Of a stretch of 64,000 nucleotides of DNA, positions 13,901 through 25,474 are shown piece after piece. The stretch comes from Chinchilla lanigera (Eukaryota; Chordata; Mammalia; Rodentia; Chinchillidae), in NCBI RefSeq assembly GCF_000276665.1, contig NW_004955418.1:4997714-5061713 (forward strand), read 5' to 3'. Under the pieces are notes generated by a model. The model worked only from the letters and a program-made list of their open reading frames with translations. It made no database searches and was not told the origin of the DNA. Positions within the stretch are counted from its first letter, which is position 1. Each line of letters starts with the position of its first letter. A program made the translations under genes and the position numbers.

Positions 13901-14130
13901 AATACCTGAACAATAGCAATTAGAGGGGAAAAAATGTTAGAGATATTTGTTACACTCCCTAGTCCAAATTCTTCTGGTAGCCTCCACCTTTTGTCAGAGC
14001 AGGGATTAATATTTCTCTCTCCTGACTTCAGTCCTTTGAAGGGATTTCAAGTAAGTCCCAAGGAGAACCTGTAATGTTATCTGTGATACCACACTGGTAT
14101 GTAACTCATACCTGTAAAACCTAAAAGTTA
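11000..14130. other. Intergenic, no gene recognised
   Basis: AT-rich, low in recognisable repeats, with only short open frames. The clean appearance could mean conserved noncoding sequence or simply repeats too old to read. Confidence 0.45.
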
Positions 14131-14204
14131 CTCATGCAATGGGGGGTTGATACCTCCTAGGTGGCCAAAGAAAAATAAACTGTCTCTGGAGAAGAGTCAG
14201 TGAT

Positions 14205-14395
14205 CCCTGCCTCGTAGGCTCCCAGAGGGAGGGCCCCCAGTGCACAGGGAGCCACGGGCGGGGACCCCCGGTCTTCCGACCGGCAGCTCACTCCCTGCCT
14301 CATAGGCCCCCGGAGGGAGGGCCCCCGGCACACGGGGAGCCATGCGGCCGAGAGCGCTGTGGTGCGCCGGCCTTCAGACCTGCCACCGCTGCTCA
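14205..14395. repeat. Diverged tandem duplication, 88-bp period, CpG-rich
   Basis: 'ccctgcctcgtaggctcc' at 14205 recurs as 'ccctgcctcataggcccc' at 14293. Both are followed by a 'gagggagggcccccag/gg' segment and then 'cagggagcca' or 'cggggagcca'. This is locally the most CpG-dense part of the left half. Confidence 0.75.
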
Positions 14396-14500
14396 ATTGA
14401 GAACTATCATGACACAGAGAAACAATGACACAATTGGCCCACCATGCACCGGCTGCAGATGCCCACCTAAGGATGTGTGTGAATCATTCAAACACGGAAA

Positions 14501-14593
14501 AACCCCTGGGAATACATGCTATACAAGGGGGAATACATTCTCAGAGAATGCAGAACCCCTGGGAATACATTCTCAGAGAACATGAGAATGCAG
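14501..14593. repeat. Short direct repeats
   Basis: 'aacccctgggaatacat' occurs at 14501 and 14554, and 'gaatacattctcagagaa' occurs twice (14531 and 14562). The arrangement resembles enhancer-type repeats seen in some LTRs, but function is not shown. Confidence 0.7.
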
Positions 14594-14934
14594 ACTAAGC
14601 CCGAGGGGTCAGAGGTCCTGTGGACTGGGGTCATGAGAGCCGCTCAGAAGCTGTAAACCAGGAGGACCTTGCACAATACACGCAGAGACTCCCTGGAAGC
14701 CATTCTTCCCCTGACAGTACAGGCTGTGGTGGAGCCCTGGAGAAGTCTGCAACAGGATTCCTGCTGCCTGTGCTGACAGTTGGGGAGAGGACACTTAACT
14801 GGTTGTGGGGTCCCAATGCGATGGGAGGCTGAAGAGAAAACGCTACAAAAGATGGCTTTCGCCCCAGACGGCTCACTTGATTTTTGACAACCCTTAGGCT
14901 GTAGCTACTTGTTAGATCCTTTGTGCGTATCTCT

Positions 14935-15345
14935 GTCTTTCTGAGAAACCACATCTAAGATACCACCATGTATTACAGCAGTGACTGATATTTTCCTACG
15001 AATCTATCCATAACTCTGTAATGTTTGTATTGTTCCTATCCTATTTCATAAATGGATGCATGTTTATTATTATGTGTTTCCTACAACAACCATTGAGAAT
15101 AGTTAATGATTATTCAATAGGTCACTCATGTATAGCTCTATTTTCTTTCAAAGATACCTAAGTACAGTACAACAACTATTGATAATCTCCTACCTCTTTT
15201 GTCTGTAACTCACTGTTATTTGTCTATTTGTTTTCCTGAGAAACTATCTTGTAGATAACAATATGTAAAACAATAACCATTGATAATTTCCTACCACTTT
15301 GTCTGTAATTTGATAAGCCCCCTCCATTATTGTTATCCTTCTCTT
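14935..15345. repeat. Degenerate tandem units, T-rich
   Basis: Related strings recur: 'ctgagaaaccacatctaaga' and 'ctgagaaactatcttgtaga'; 'actattgataatctcctacc' and 'accattgataatttcctacc'; 'ttgtctgtaactc' and 'ttgtctgtaattt'. About three imperfect units are visible. Confidence 0.65.
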
Positions 15346-15720
15346 ACTCTTTAAAATAAAAAAAAAAGAAAAAAAAAAGGGGGTCAGTGGTGGACATATA
15401 CCACCAGATATAGAGAGGGCAGCAGGAGGAAGCCCAATAGATTGGCAAAAGCACATGCTCACACGAAGGGAGATTCTCAGAAAGTGATGTCTGCAAATAA
15501 CCTAGGCAACTGTTCCACAATGAAGCCAACTCAAAACGTCTGTTGTAGGTTGATGCCATCAATGAAGGCCAATCAATGAAGGCCTCCCCATAACCCCTTG
15601 CTCTCCTCCCTCCCGCTCATCTGCTCACGGTGTTGGGGAGACGTGCAGAAAAGGGGTGGTAGAGTACTAATGCCTGCTTACCTGCCCACCTTCAGCCCCG
15701 ACAGGCTAAGGCTGAGAAAG

Positions 15721-18700
15721 GAGAGGAGCTGTATCTATGAATGAAATTTGGAGCTTTGACTGGACATGAAGGAGGCTGAACTGAGAATGCTCTGGACATT
15801 AAAGTAATTGAAAGATATTTTATTTCTTAAGATTGACCAGGAAAATCGATAGCACATACCACCAATTTCATCTGAGACAGAGAAGTGCCCTTGGAATGGG
15901 CTTGCTTGCAGTAGCTATAAGAAAGTAAAATTAAGTTGTTCTATGATTATTGCTTAGAAGTCCTGTTTGTTCGGTGCAAGGGTAACATAAAAATGAACAA
16001 AACATATAAGCAGGCAGGTAAAGTCAGACTGTAGAATGCCTCTAGAGATGAGAAAGCATTCCACTGAGGGGAAGTAAAATTAGGAAAGCCTGAAAATCTC
16101 TGGAGATATAAGGGCAAGAATCTGCACTGCATTTAGGAAAGTAGAAGAGTAGAACTAGTGGGGCCTCTGATAACACCAGCTTCTCCCAACTGTGTCTTTT
16201 AAAAGAAAAGTATCTGTACAGAAAGCCTTTCTTTTCTTGGAGAAAACAAAATAAGGGCAATCTACTGGTGTGAAATAAATACTTCTCAACTTACCAAATA
16301 TAAAAAAAATTCCTGGATGGATTACTTGTCTCAGTGCCAGGGGTTGCACACACCTTCTGTATCATGCAGAAAGTTGATGTTCCAATATTAAGCACTCCTA
16401 TGTGAGAGTTCAGGTGACAAGTGAACTTTAAGGTCTCTAATAATTTTAAACCTCTCTTCTATCTGTCAAATCTGTTTAGCGAGCATTTTCAGAATGCATG
16501 GTGCCTTAAAAAATCTAATGTGCTTAATTCATATATTTTATTCGAAGTCCATACTCCTTGGAAGTTGAAGTCAGTTAACAGGGATTCCAGGCATTGTAGC
16601 ACAGTACAGCATTCTGGTGACTACATATGAAAGAAATGTTTCATCACTGACTAGTTTACCTGAATGATTGGGTTAAAAGATCTGTACTAATTATGAGATA
16701 ACACAATTCTGATTCTAGTTCCCTCATATCATTAGGTCTACCAGTAGGAGTTGGCAGATTTTCTCTGTTATTTGCAAAATATTCTCTTGCTCCCTCAGGA
16801 GACATCTTTATGTGGTTCAGAAGACTGGTGCACAGGGTTCAAAATTTACACACTGTGAATAAAGATGCAACTTTATCTTCTGTATGTTACCTAGAGAAGC
16901 CACAGTTTTGGATAACTCAAAACTCACTCTCCTTCTGAGGATTAGTCTACCTTTTTCCCTTTACCTCATCCTTCTCAAATTGACATCTGGTTATAAAGGT
17001 TCACTTATGTGTGACATATATAGTAAATGGAACGTCCTTGGGGTCACATGCTGTCTTCCGGGTTCTTGCTGGTCTCTGCTATGTTGTGGTTGTTTGGTTC
17101 AGTGCCCAGGATGTGGCAGTGACTTATGGTGTGCCCTACCTGGATCTTTCAAACGCCATGCTGTTTATCTTCTGCCGAAGCCATGGCTCTAAGAATAGGA
17201 ACGTACTCAAGACCTCATTTCTCACCCTAGGCCTCTTGTGGTCCACTACTTTTTTCATTTCCCATGCCTGTCAGGGATACAGCATATTGTAGGATATGAA
17301 TAAATGGGGTAACAGCTAAAGCTCAGCCCTCTAGGTACGTCCCTCGGCCATTTCTAAAACCCATGGTTGGTGTGCCAACCATGTAGTGTCACACCAACTG
17401 TGACAGTGTGCTGAATATGTGCTACTATGAGCCTGTCATTCTGGACCATGTTCCTATCACATTTTCCAACAAAATACCATCTCAAGAGGGCCAGAGAATA
17501 TTCATGGAATATTCATGACTGATGACTTGCCTTCGTCCTCCTTAGTTCTTCCTGCCACCTCTTCTCAGAAATCGGAGGGGCTTCCTCTGATACTTGGGTG
17601 GAGTTTTTCCCTGCAGCATGTATCAGTTCTCTCTACACTTGGCTAGTAAGAAAATTCCAGTGATCCAGATTCCCTAGGCTTAGCATTTCATCTGTAAAAG
17701 GAATTTTGGCACATTTACACAACACTTTTCCCCTTCTCCACAGAGCCGGTATTTCAATACTATGGTCTTACTGTGAATTTTTAAAAATATGGCTTTCCAC
17801 TGACAGCCAAAAAATAACTTCTCTTTTCTAACTTCTCCTGAAATGATGAGTTTCACTGATTTAATAAGTGCCGAGTCACACAGCAACATGATTTCTGGGG
17901 ATGAAAAATGTCAGCTTAATATTGGTAAGAATATGATTGCTGTAAAATAGTAATCTAGATATGTCTACCTTTGGGGAATGCGAATCTCAGAAAATAATTT
18001 ATGCAAATGTATCCATTGCATCTAGGGCCATAGATGGTAAACTATTTAATACTGAGTAGTTTTGAGTTTCATAACTTTGGGGTCTTTTGTAGATAGTAGA
18101 ATCATAGAAAAATAAGGGAATGTTGGGCCTTACAAATCACTGCAGTGGAATTTGGTACAATGAGGAAAGATGACTTCTTAGGAGTCAGACAACAGTAGTA
18201 GCATCAATTCTTTCACAGTGTGGCCCCAGTCTAGTGCTTTAGTTCCCACCCTTTAGCTGTGTCAATCTTGTCTTCCGACAAACATGTACCTTCATATCCA
18301 CTGCATTCCTACAGCTGTATCTTTGTTCCCTCCATGGCAATGCCCCAGGTATTAGGGCTTCAAAGATTTGTGAGCAAATTCATGAGAATCCAGTATCAAA
18401 CATCTTTCCTGCTGCATTTCCACCCAATGAGGGAAATACCATATGTAGTTAGTGTCCTTTTATAAAAACATGTGGATCATAGTGGTATCTCACATCAAGG
18501 GAAAAGATTATGTGTAATAATCATTTGCTATAATTTTTTTATTCTTAAAAAAAAAAAAACTTCAGAGCAGGAGTCTGAGAGCTGAGCCTGGCTCTGAGGA
18601 AAGGAGGAAAATGGGAGAATAAACACTGAGCAGGAAGCAGGGAGACCACGGTTGTTACCATAGTGACAAACATCCAGTCCGGATGGTGCTGCTGCTGGCT

Positions 18701-18865
18701 GGTGCTAGGGAGTGGGAGAAAACCAGTCGCCTTCTGGACTGTGTAGCTAAGGACAGAAAAAATCTGACATAACCAATTTAGCTCTCTATTTGAGAGCTGC
18801 AACTGTGTATCTACAGGTAGAATGAACATTTCCAAAACACCTACTAAGTGCTGGGTACATCAAAG
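15721..18865. other. Intergenic, no gene recognised
   Basis: Contains overlapping plus-strand open frames (16884-17192 and 17011-17292) with hydrophobic translations, but no start context, splice sites or family resemblance that I can recognise. I see no confident repeat. An A-run near 18,548 is isolated. Confidence 0.45.
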
Positions 18866-18869
18866 GATT

Positions 18870-19010
18870 TAATGTATTGTAGACTCAGAAAGTTAAAGAT
18901 TAAGTCTCCATTTTAAATATTAAGTAACTTTTCCAGAGAGTAAATACTGTGTTTGTTACTTAATGACCTAGCTAGTAAAAGGACAGAGCCAAAATTTATG
19001 TGCAAACCTT
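18870..19010 (-). repeat. MIR SINE fragment
   Basis: Reversed MIR wording: 'gtctccattttaaatattaa', 'taacttttccagagagtaaa' and 'agctagtaaaaggacagagc'. Confidence 0.5.
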
Positions 19011-19564
19011 TATTTTAATATAATGTAATGCAATTTCCATATAAATCTATTTGCACCAGGCCATAACTATGCCTGTCAAATGACACAGCAGGAAAATCAT
19101 ATTCCCTTGAATAATGCAAACTGGGAAAATCCATGGTGGTCACCCCAGGCTTTGACATTTTACAGTTTTCTCTGACTTGCAAGTTTCCTAGAAGAATAAT
19201 TGATGTTAAGCTTTCTTTCCTTCATTTATAAACTCAATAAATTTTCTAGTAACAGCTTAATTAAGTGATTAGGAAATGCTCCTACATGGCAGATTTCAAT
19301 GTACTTTGCATAAATGTGATAGTATCACAATTTACTGACTAAAACATTGGCTTACAGATGGGCAAAGATTATGGAATTATCTTCTGCATCATTTTCCTTC
19401 CCAAATAGAAAACCTCTGAATTTTTAAAATAATCACGTCATAAGTAAAAACAATAAATGATATCAAGAAGCTAAAGGTCCCTATAATTCTATTGCCAAAT
19501 TCCTTTTCTACTCCCCAAATAATAGCTGCTGGCATTTTCCCTTTCTGTGTATTTATGAAGAGTA

Positions 19565-19712
19565 CAGAGGTTGAAAGTATGGGCTCACATTCCAGCTGTG
19601 CCTCTTACTATGTGTATAACTCAGGAAATTAGCTTTCAGCCTTCAATTTCTCATCTATAAAATAGAAGTAATAATACTATATAACACATATGAATGTCAT
19701 ATAAAATAAACT
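19565..19712 (+). repeat. MIR SINE fragment
   Basis: MIR order is clear: 'gtatgggctcacattccagc', 'tgcctcttactatgtgtata', 'caatttctcatctataaaat', then 'gaagtaataatactatataa'. Confidence 0.65.
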
Positions 19713-19785
19713 AGATAAGCAGGACCCTGGATTCAACCCCCAGCACCACAATTAAAAAGAAAAATTAAATAAATAAATAACATTA
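19713..19785 (+). mobile_element. Truncated ID-like SINE 3' end
   Basis: 'caggaccctggattcaaccc' followed by 'ccagcaccaca' and an A-rich tail of TAAA units matches the 3' half of rodent ID-type SINEs. The 5' half is missing. Confidence 0.6.
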
Positions 19786-20057
19786 TGAACTCAGCATAGC
19801 ACTTTAGAATTCTGTAAGTTGTGCCAAATATATATATATATTTTTATGCTGTGCCTATTGAGCTACAATTCTCATTTATCAAAATACCTTAACAAATATT
19901 TCCATGTCCTTATGTAATAATGTTTTACTAAGTGCTGTGTAATATTTCACATTATGGATATATAATAATTTTAGTCAAATATAATTAATATTTGAGTAAG
20001 TTTTCCTGCCATTTTAATTTACTCTATATAAAAAGCATTGGTAAATTTTCTATAAAG

Positions 20058-20250
20058 TATTTTAGGCTTTTCGGGTTGTGTAGTCTCTGTTGCAATTACT
20101 CAGCTCTATTTTTGTAGTAGTAAAACAGCCAGAGAACTATATAAACAGATGAATATGACTATGTTCCAATAATGGTTTATTTCCAAATATAGGCAATGGG
20201 CTGACTTTGCCCATGGTCAACAGTGCACCAATACCTAATGCAATACTCTG
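20058..20250. repeat. hAT-type DNA transposon fossil (Tip100/Arthur-like)
   Basis: 'tattttaggcttttcgggtt', then 'cagctctatttttgtagtag', 'tatgttccaataatggttta' and 'aatgggctgactttgcccat' follow the order of a common mammalian hAT nonautonomous element. A second copy lies at 24049-24250. Family name is from memory. Confidence 0.55.
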
Positions 20251-20311
20251 CTTGGTGCAGATGTGTTTACATCTTTTCTCAGTGCTGTTATTGTGTTTGA
20301 ATTCATACACA

Positions 20312-20682
20312 CAAGGTATCTCAGTAGACTACTATAACAAAATGCCATAGATTGGTGGCTTAAACAACATGAAATTATGTCTCGTAGTTAAGAAGCCTGG
20401 AAATAGAGGAAGAAGCCTGCCTAGGAACATTTTGTGAGTGCCTGCTTTCTGTCACATAGAAATGGAATTTCCCCTGAGTCCTCATGTGGTGGGGCTCAAG
20501 AGTGTGGGGAAGTGAATGCTTTGGTGTTTCTTTGTAAAGGCACTAGTCCCATCATAATGATCCTACCATTACGATGTCATTTAACCATAAGTAACCCCCA
20601 AAGATCCATCTCTAAATATCACACTGGGAATTAGTGTTCTCACTATGGAATTTGGGAGGACACAAACATTCAGTCCATAACA
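20312..20682 (-). mobile_element. MLT1-like ERVL-MaLR solo LTR
   Basis: On the plus strand it reads as a reversed MLT1 LTR: 'actataacaaaatgccatag', 'ggtggcttaaacaacatg', 'tcctcatgtggtggggctca', ending 'acattcagtccataaca'. Reverse reading therefore starts TGTTATGGACTGAATG, as expected for the LTR 5' end. Confidence 0.8.
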
Positions 20683-20859
20683 GATTTTTTAGTTAAATAT
20701 GTTGATATATATCATTAGATTTTCTGCAATTTATACCAATTTATACCACCAAAATATGAGTGTCCAGTTTTCTACATCTGATGCAGTAGCACTTTTTATG
20801 GCTACTTATTCTATTCTTTAATAGTCTGACAGGTAAAATATTTGCTCTGCATATCTTTG

Positions 20860-21380
20860 ATTATTAGTAATAATAAATATCTCATATGTCTATCTATTGA
20901 TGAAATATATATATTTCTTCATTAAGGATTTCCCAGAACATATACTTTACCAATTTTTATGTTAATATTTTTCTCATTGATTTTCATGGATTTCTTATAG
21001 AGCTGTCACATTCTGTTCACTCATCCACATCATATTTTCCCATTATACTCAATATACTCAAAAGTACTTGTTCAATCTGGGTCCCTCACTTAGGAGATCA
21101 TAAGTTCCATGGAATCAACTGGAGTGTTGGGTGTATAGCTGGTTTCCCAAAAATGTTAGTAGAATAAATTAGTAAATAACATATGTATTGCAAATATTTA
21201 CCCTGCATTGTTTTGGCTTTTAATTTTATTGCATCTTTGACAACATTATTTTCAATTTGGATAACCAAATTTATTTTTCTTTGAAGCTCCTAAGTTCATA
21301 GCATACACAGAAAGTCCTTCTTTATTCTTCAATGATTAAAATAATTCTCTTGCATCTTTTCTATTGTATTTACAGTCTTA
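20860..21380 (-). repeat. Possible old L1 fragment
   Basis: Reversed L1-like wording occurs ('ggatttcttatagagctgtc', 'ttttggcttttaattttatt', 'aagctcctaagttcatagca'). Highly diverged. Confidence 0.3.
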
Positions 21381-21554
21381 TTGTTGGCCACTAAATCTTT
21401 AATGTGCAAATCATTTAGTGCACAGTTTTTCATCTGTTTGAGGCACACACACAATTTTCTTTTTCTCCTGATCAGGTCTTTTATTTATTGAGTGATCACC
21501 TCTTTACCATCAATGTAAAATGTAATCTTTATCATGTTCTATATAGGAGATGTA

Positions 21555-21602
21555 TATAGGTAGAGATACAGATATAGATAGATATAGATATATAAATATA
21601 TG
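21555..21602. repeat. GATA-rich microsatellite
   Basis: Imperfect GATA/TATAGA units ('agatatagatagatatagat'). Confidence 0.75.
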
Positions 21603-22324
21603 CCCGGTATAGATAACGTTTTGGTATGTGATAGAGCATACCCATCACATTTTTCATTTTTATTTTTTTGCTCTTCTCATGTAAGGACAGTTTCCAAGTA
21701 AATGCAGCTTTGGTTTGTCAACTCTGTGTTGAATCAACTCAGTCATTCCCTACAGAGTCAGTCAATACGCAGAGCACTGAATCAGAAAAAATTATCTTGC
21801 AATCTCGCTTTCTTCATTAGTTCCCTGGCTTTAAGCTGCACAGCTTTAAAAGATCCATAATCATACCTGTCTGACCCACTTCACAAAGGTATTGTGAGAC
21901 TAGAGAGGAGAAACTGATCTACATATTTAAAGTACTCTAAAAATGAAGTTACCGACAAGTGAAAATTATTCATAGTCCCCATTAGTGACAGGTATCCAGT
22001 TATTTCACCTTGAGAAGACTTTACTCAAATTGACTGAAACTAGGTGAGCTGTATTCTGTTGTAAATGGAGGCAAATCACGGAAAACACCGTCTTGTTTTT
22101 ATCCCAAGTAGTGTTCCAGACCCCCGGTGGGTAAATCATCCCACAAAATGAACCCAACACTGAAGTTCTCATCCAGTGTTGTGTCACCAGTACCTTGGCA
22201 CATACCTGTCTGTCAGGAGTCTGCATAATCCCTCAGCCCTTAGCTCTGCAGCAGGAATAGAATCCCTCAGCGCCTCACTCTCCACATGGCTAGTGGGGTG
22301 GATTGTGGGAAGGCATTTTCAGAG

Positions 22325-22769
22325 TTAAATTAATTTCCTGAGGTTACTGTAATGAATTACCACAAACCAGATAGCTCTAAACAATAGCAACTTACTCTCT
22401 CACAACTCTGGATGGCAGAGGTTTGAAATAAAGGCATTGGCAAGGCCATACACACTCTGAAGGATCACAGGAAATCTGCCTGGCCTCCTCCAATTTCTGG
22501 TAGTGCTGGCATTGCTTGGCTTGCAGCCCTGTCACTCCCATTTCTGCCTCAATGTTCTTGCTGCCTTTGGTATCTGCCATTTCCTATTTTGTGTCTTATA
22601 TGCATCAGTGAATTTAAGGACCTGCCCAGATAATTGAGAATGATGTAGTCTGTAGGTCTTTAACTCAACCACTTATGTAAAGGCCCTATTTCCAAATAAA
22701 GTAACATTTACAAGTTCCAGGAATTAGGAAATGGATATATTTTTTGAAGCCACCATTCAACCCACATCA
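22325..22769 (-). mobile_element. MLT1-like ERVL-MaLR solo LTR
   Basis: Plus-strand reading matches a reversed MLT1: 'tgaattaccacaaaccagat', 'agcaacttactctctcacaa', 'aaaggccctatttccaaata', ending 'accattcaacccacatca'. More diverged than the copy at 20312. Confidence 0.7.
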
Positions 22770-23834
22770 AAGTGCCTCATATCATAGAAGGAAGTAAATA
22801 AAAAGCATTTGTGGTGCTTTAGCAACTTGAGACCCAACTAGCCACAGCTGCTATTAGCTAAATGGAAGCTCATTCTCAAATCATGGACTTCGAGTTCGGA
22901 AATTTTGCTGTTCCTAAAATACATATGTAGCTTCTCTAGATTCAAACTTGACTGAAGTTGTATTTAAAAAAAAAAAAAAAAATACATATTTAATTACCTC
23001 CTTCCTGCTCCCACTCCAAATCTTCATGTTCCAGCAGAAAACTCTCCAGATAGCTTCATCAGACTAACACACGCTTCTTATTTCAAACCACCATGACGCA
23101 TTGTAGACGAAGGTAAAGGGCCCATTGCCCGCCTTCCCACCACATCCACTGCTGTGTGAGCTGTGGCTCAGGCACTTCTGGCACTGCAATCTTTATTTCT
23201 TCTGAAGCAATCTTTCTCCCTAGTCTTTCAGAGCAAAGCTATACCAGAGCTGATTTGTAAACACAGGTGCCCAAAGACTAAATTTTCTTTGGATCTACAC
23301 TGATTTCTCGTTTCAGTCATATAGTGGAAGAGAACTTCCAGTTTCCAAGGTCCCTGTGCTGCTGGTCAGGAGCCCGCAGTGTTCACAAGCTTAGGATGCT
23401 GATTCACAGGCTGAACCTCTGCTGTTTTCACATCATGCTGCGAAGATTTTTCATATTAACCTTTACACTGGCTCTTCAACCTTCCCTGAGGAAGCTTCAA
23501 GTACATTTTTCTTGGGCTTAGGTTGTTTCAGGGGAAGGAAACACTGGCATTTACAAAAATAAAGCAAAACAAAAATAAGATTTTGCATTAAGCAGATCAT
23601 TCTATTCCAATCCCCCAGCACCCAAAGGTGTCACAACCAAAACATGGAGAAGTAGGCTTTCAAAAGGTTATTTAGAAATAGCTGTAAGTGTTGCCATGGA
23701 GAACCAGTTAAAATACACTTTATTTCATCTGCTAAAACAACTTTTTGCAAACCAGAAAAAGTGTTTAGGAAACCTTCTAATTTGGAAACTTGGCAGAGTG
23801 GCTTTAATTAGTAGACTACAAAAAAAAGATTTTT

Positions 23835-23955
23835 TTTTTTAGGAGGTGGAGTGACTTGTCCAAAGCCCCATAGCAACTTTTGGCAAAATTAAGGCTAGAA
23901 TCCATACCACTAGAGGCCAATCTAAGTCTCTTTCCATTACTGCTGCCACACTGCC
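23835..23955 (-). repeat. MIR SINE fragment
   Basis: Reversed MIR: 'gtgacttgtccaaagcccca', 'aaggctagaatccataccac', then 'ctctttccattactgctgcc'. Confidence 0.6.
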
Positions 23956-24048
23956 CTTCTTTTTTATAATGAAAATACTCCCGGAAGTGATAACTCTAAG
24001 GCTTCCACCTGGGGTGGAAGAACAGTGTTAAGGACCTTGAGTCTACAG

Positions 24049-24250
24049 TACAGATGTCAACGTTTTTTTTCTGTAAAAGACCTTTAGTAAATATTTTCCA
24101 CTTTGCAAGCACTATGCTCTGTGTCAAAACTACTCAACTCTGCCTTTTATCCCTAGAAAATTTGAAAGCAAATGGTCCACTGGATTCTAAAAAATCTTTA
24201 TCTACAAAAATGAGCAATGGGCTAGTTTGGATCTGTAGACTCTAGTTTGT
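24049..24250. repeat. hAT-type DNA transposon fossil, second copy
   Basis: 'cagatgtcaacg' opens a segment with 'ctgtaaaagacctttagtaa', 'atattttccactttgcaagc', 'aaactactcaactctgcctt' and 'gagcaatgggctagtttgga'. The order matches the copy at 20058-20250. Confidence 0.55.
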
Positions 24251-24267
24251 AGAATGCTGGATGGGCC

Positions 24268-24432
24268 AAGGTTGGACTTCAATCTACCTTCATTTTCCTG
24301 TTCTGTAAAATGGGTATAATACTAGTACCTCCTTTACAAGGGTGACTATCAGTATTAAATGATAGAAGATATGATATATATTTATTCCTAGAATGTGACA
24401 CAAAAGATATTGTCTGTCTTTATTATTGCCAT
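24268..24432 (+). repeat. MIR SINE
   Basis: 'cattttcctgttctgtaaaa', 'tgggtataatactagtacct' and 'cctttacaagggtgactatc' form a well-preserved MIR core. Confidence 0.75.
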
Positions 24433-24868
24433 TACTGTATTTGACTTCTTACCATGCCTTTGAAAGAGGAAGAGAAGCAAAGAAATCAAGGTATAATGAT
24501 CCTCTCTTTACCCCTGCTCTCAAACAGACAAATCAAGTGTTACACAAAGCTGTCAGCCTCTCTTTCTTTTCAGACTTCACCAGATAACTGACTGTCACAG
24601 GGCTTTGCATGGCTGAGGCAGTTTGCCTTCTATCTGGAACTCTGGCAAAGTGTGAATTTCTGTATCTTTCTGGCTCTTTCATATTGGGTGCGCCAAAAGA
24701 TAGTTTTCTTTTCACACACTGAATAGCTTTCATTTTCACTGTTTATTTCCAGAGACTTTAATGAAACCAGGTGCAGTGTCTCAAAGGCCAGTCCTTTGTG
24801 CTAGTTCTACCTGGCTCCTTACCTTTCTCATTTGACATTTTGTTCTCTAAAGAGCTTTACATCCCTTA

Positions 24869-25004
24869 TTGTTTGACTTGCACCTAGATGTCCCTACAAA
24901 GCCTCGTGTGCTCAGACATGGGCTTTGGGAGGTGACTGGATCATGGGTCTGTGGTACTGTGATACTGTATTATGGGTGTGTGATACTGGATCAATCCCCT
25001 GATT

Positions 25005-25035
<31 letters not shown>

Positions 25036-25470
25036 GGTCTCTTTGAGACAGGGTCTCACTATGCAGTTCAGGCTGGCCTTGAGCTCACTTTGTAGCCCAG
25101 GCTGGCCTCGAACTCTTAATGATCCTCCTGTCTCAGCCTCCCAAGTGCTGGGATTACAGGTGTGCACCATCACACCTGGCCAGCCCGCTGATTTGTAGCT
25201 GTGATGTTGAGAGGTATAGCCTGGTAGGAGGTGGGTCACTGTGGATGTGGCTGAGAGATATAACCCTCCTGCCTTGAGTGTGCTGCTTCCTGTCTGCCCT
25301 GCCAGGGGCTGTTTCTCCTTGTGATGGTCTTCTACCATGCCAGCCTATCTTGGAGTCAGCCAACGATGGATTGAAACCTCTGCAAAGAATGAGTTAAAAT
25401 AAGCCTTTCCTCCTTTAACTTGTGGGTCTCGGGTATTTTGTCTCAGCAACAAGAAAAGCCGAGCCTGTCA
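24869..25470 (+). mobile_element. MT/ORR1-like MaLR solo LTR, interrupted by B1
   Basis: The 5' part has 'agatgtccctacaaagcctc' and 'tttgggaggtgactggatca'. The 3' part has 'gattgaaacctctgcaaaga', 'gttaaaataagcctttcctc' and 'gtattttgtctcagcaacaa'. A B1 SINE splits the element. The ends are approximate. Confidence 0.7.
25007..25187 (-). mobile_element. B1 SINE (7SL-derived), nested in LTR
   Basis: The plus strand starts with a long T-run and continues with 'gagacagggtctcactatgc', 'aggctggccttgagctcact', 'tcctgtctcagcctcccaag' and 'tgctgggattacaggtgtgc'. The internal near-duplication typical of rodent B1 is present. An 8-bp duplication (ctgatttg at 24999-25006 and 25188-25195) flanks it. Confidence 0.9.
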
Positions 25471-25474
25471 AAGC

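Larger units (their letters stand above)
14130..15720 (+). mobile_element. Unclassified retroelement-like block with tandem modules (possible ERV remnant)
   Basis: This block stands out by composition. It opens with a CpG- and GC-rich part (14205-14395) made of two diverged copies of a unit with an 88-bp period. Next is a short direct-repeat part (14501-14593), then a T-rich part with about three degenerate related units (14940-15340). A purine tract ending in GGGGG (15353-15383) follows and looks like a retroviral polypurine tract, then about 340 bp that could be an LTR. No gag, pol or env frame is readable. Boundaries, orientation and family are uncertain. Confidence 0.4.

Noticed and set aside
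16884..17292. Overlapping plus-strand frames with hydrophobic translations (102 and 93 codons)
   Set aside because: No family resemblance, splice sites or conserved motif; two overlapping frames of this size are plausible by chance in 64 kb.
24869..25338. Frames of 109 and 115 codons containing poly-Phe or poly-Lys
   Set aside because: They read through the B1 SINE and its T-run inside an LTR.
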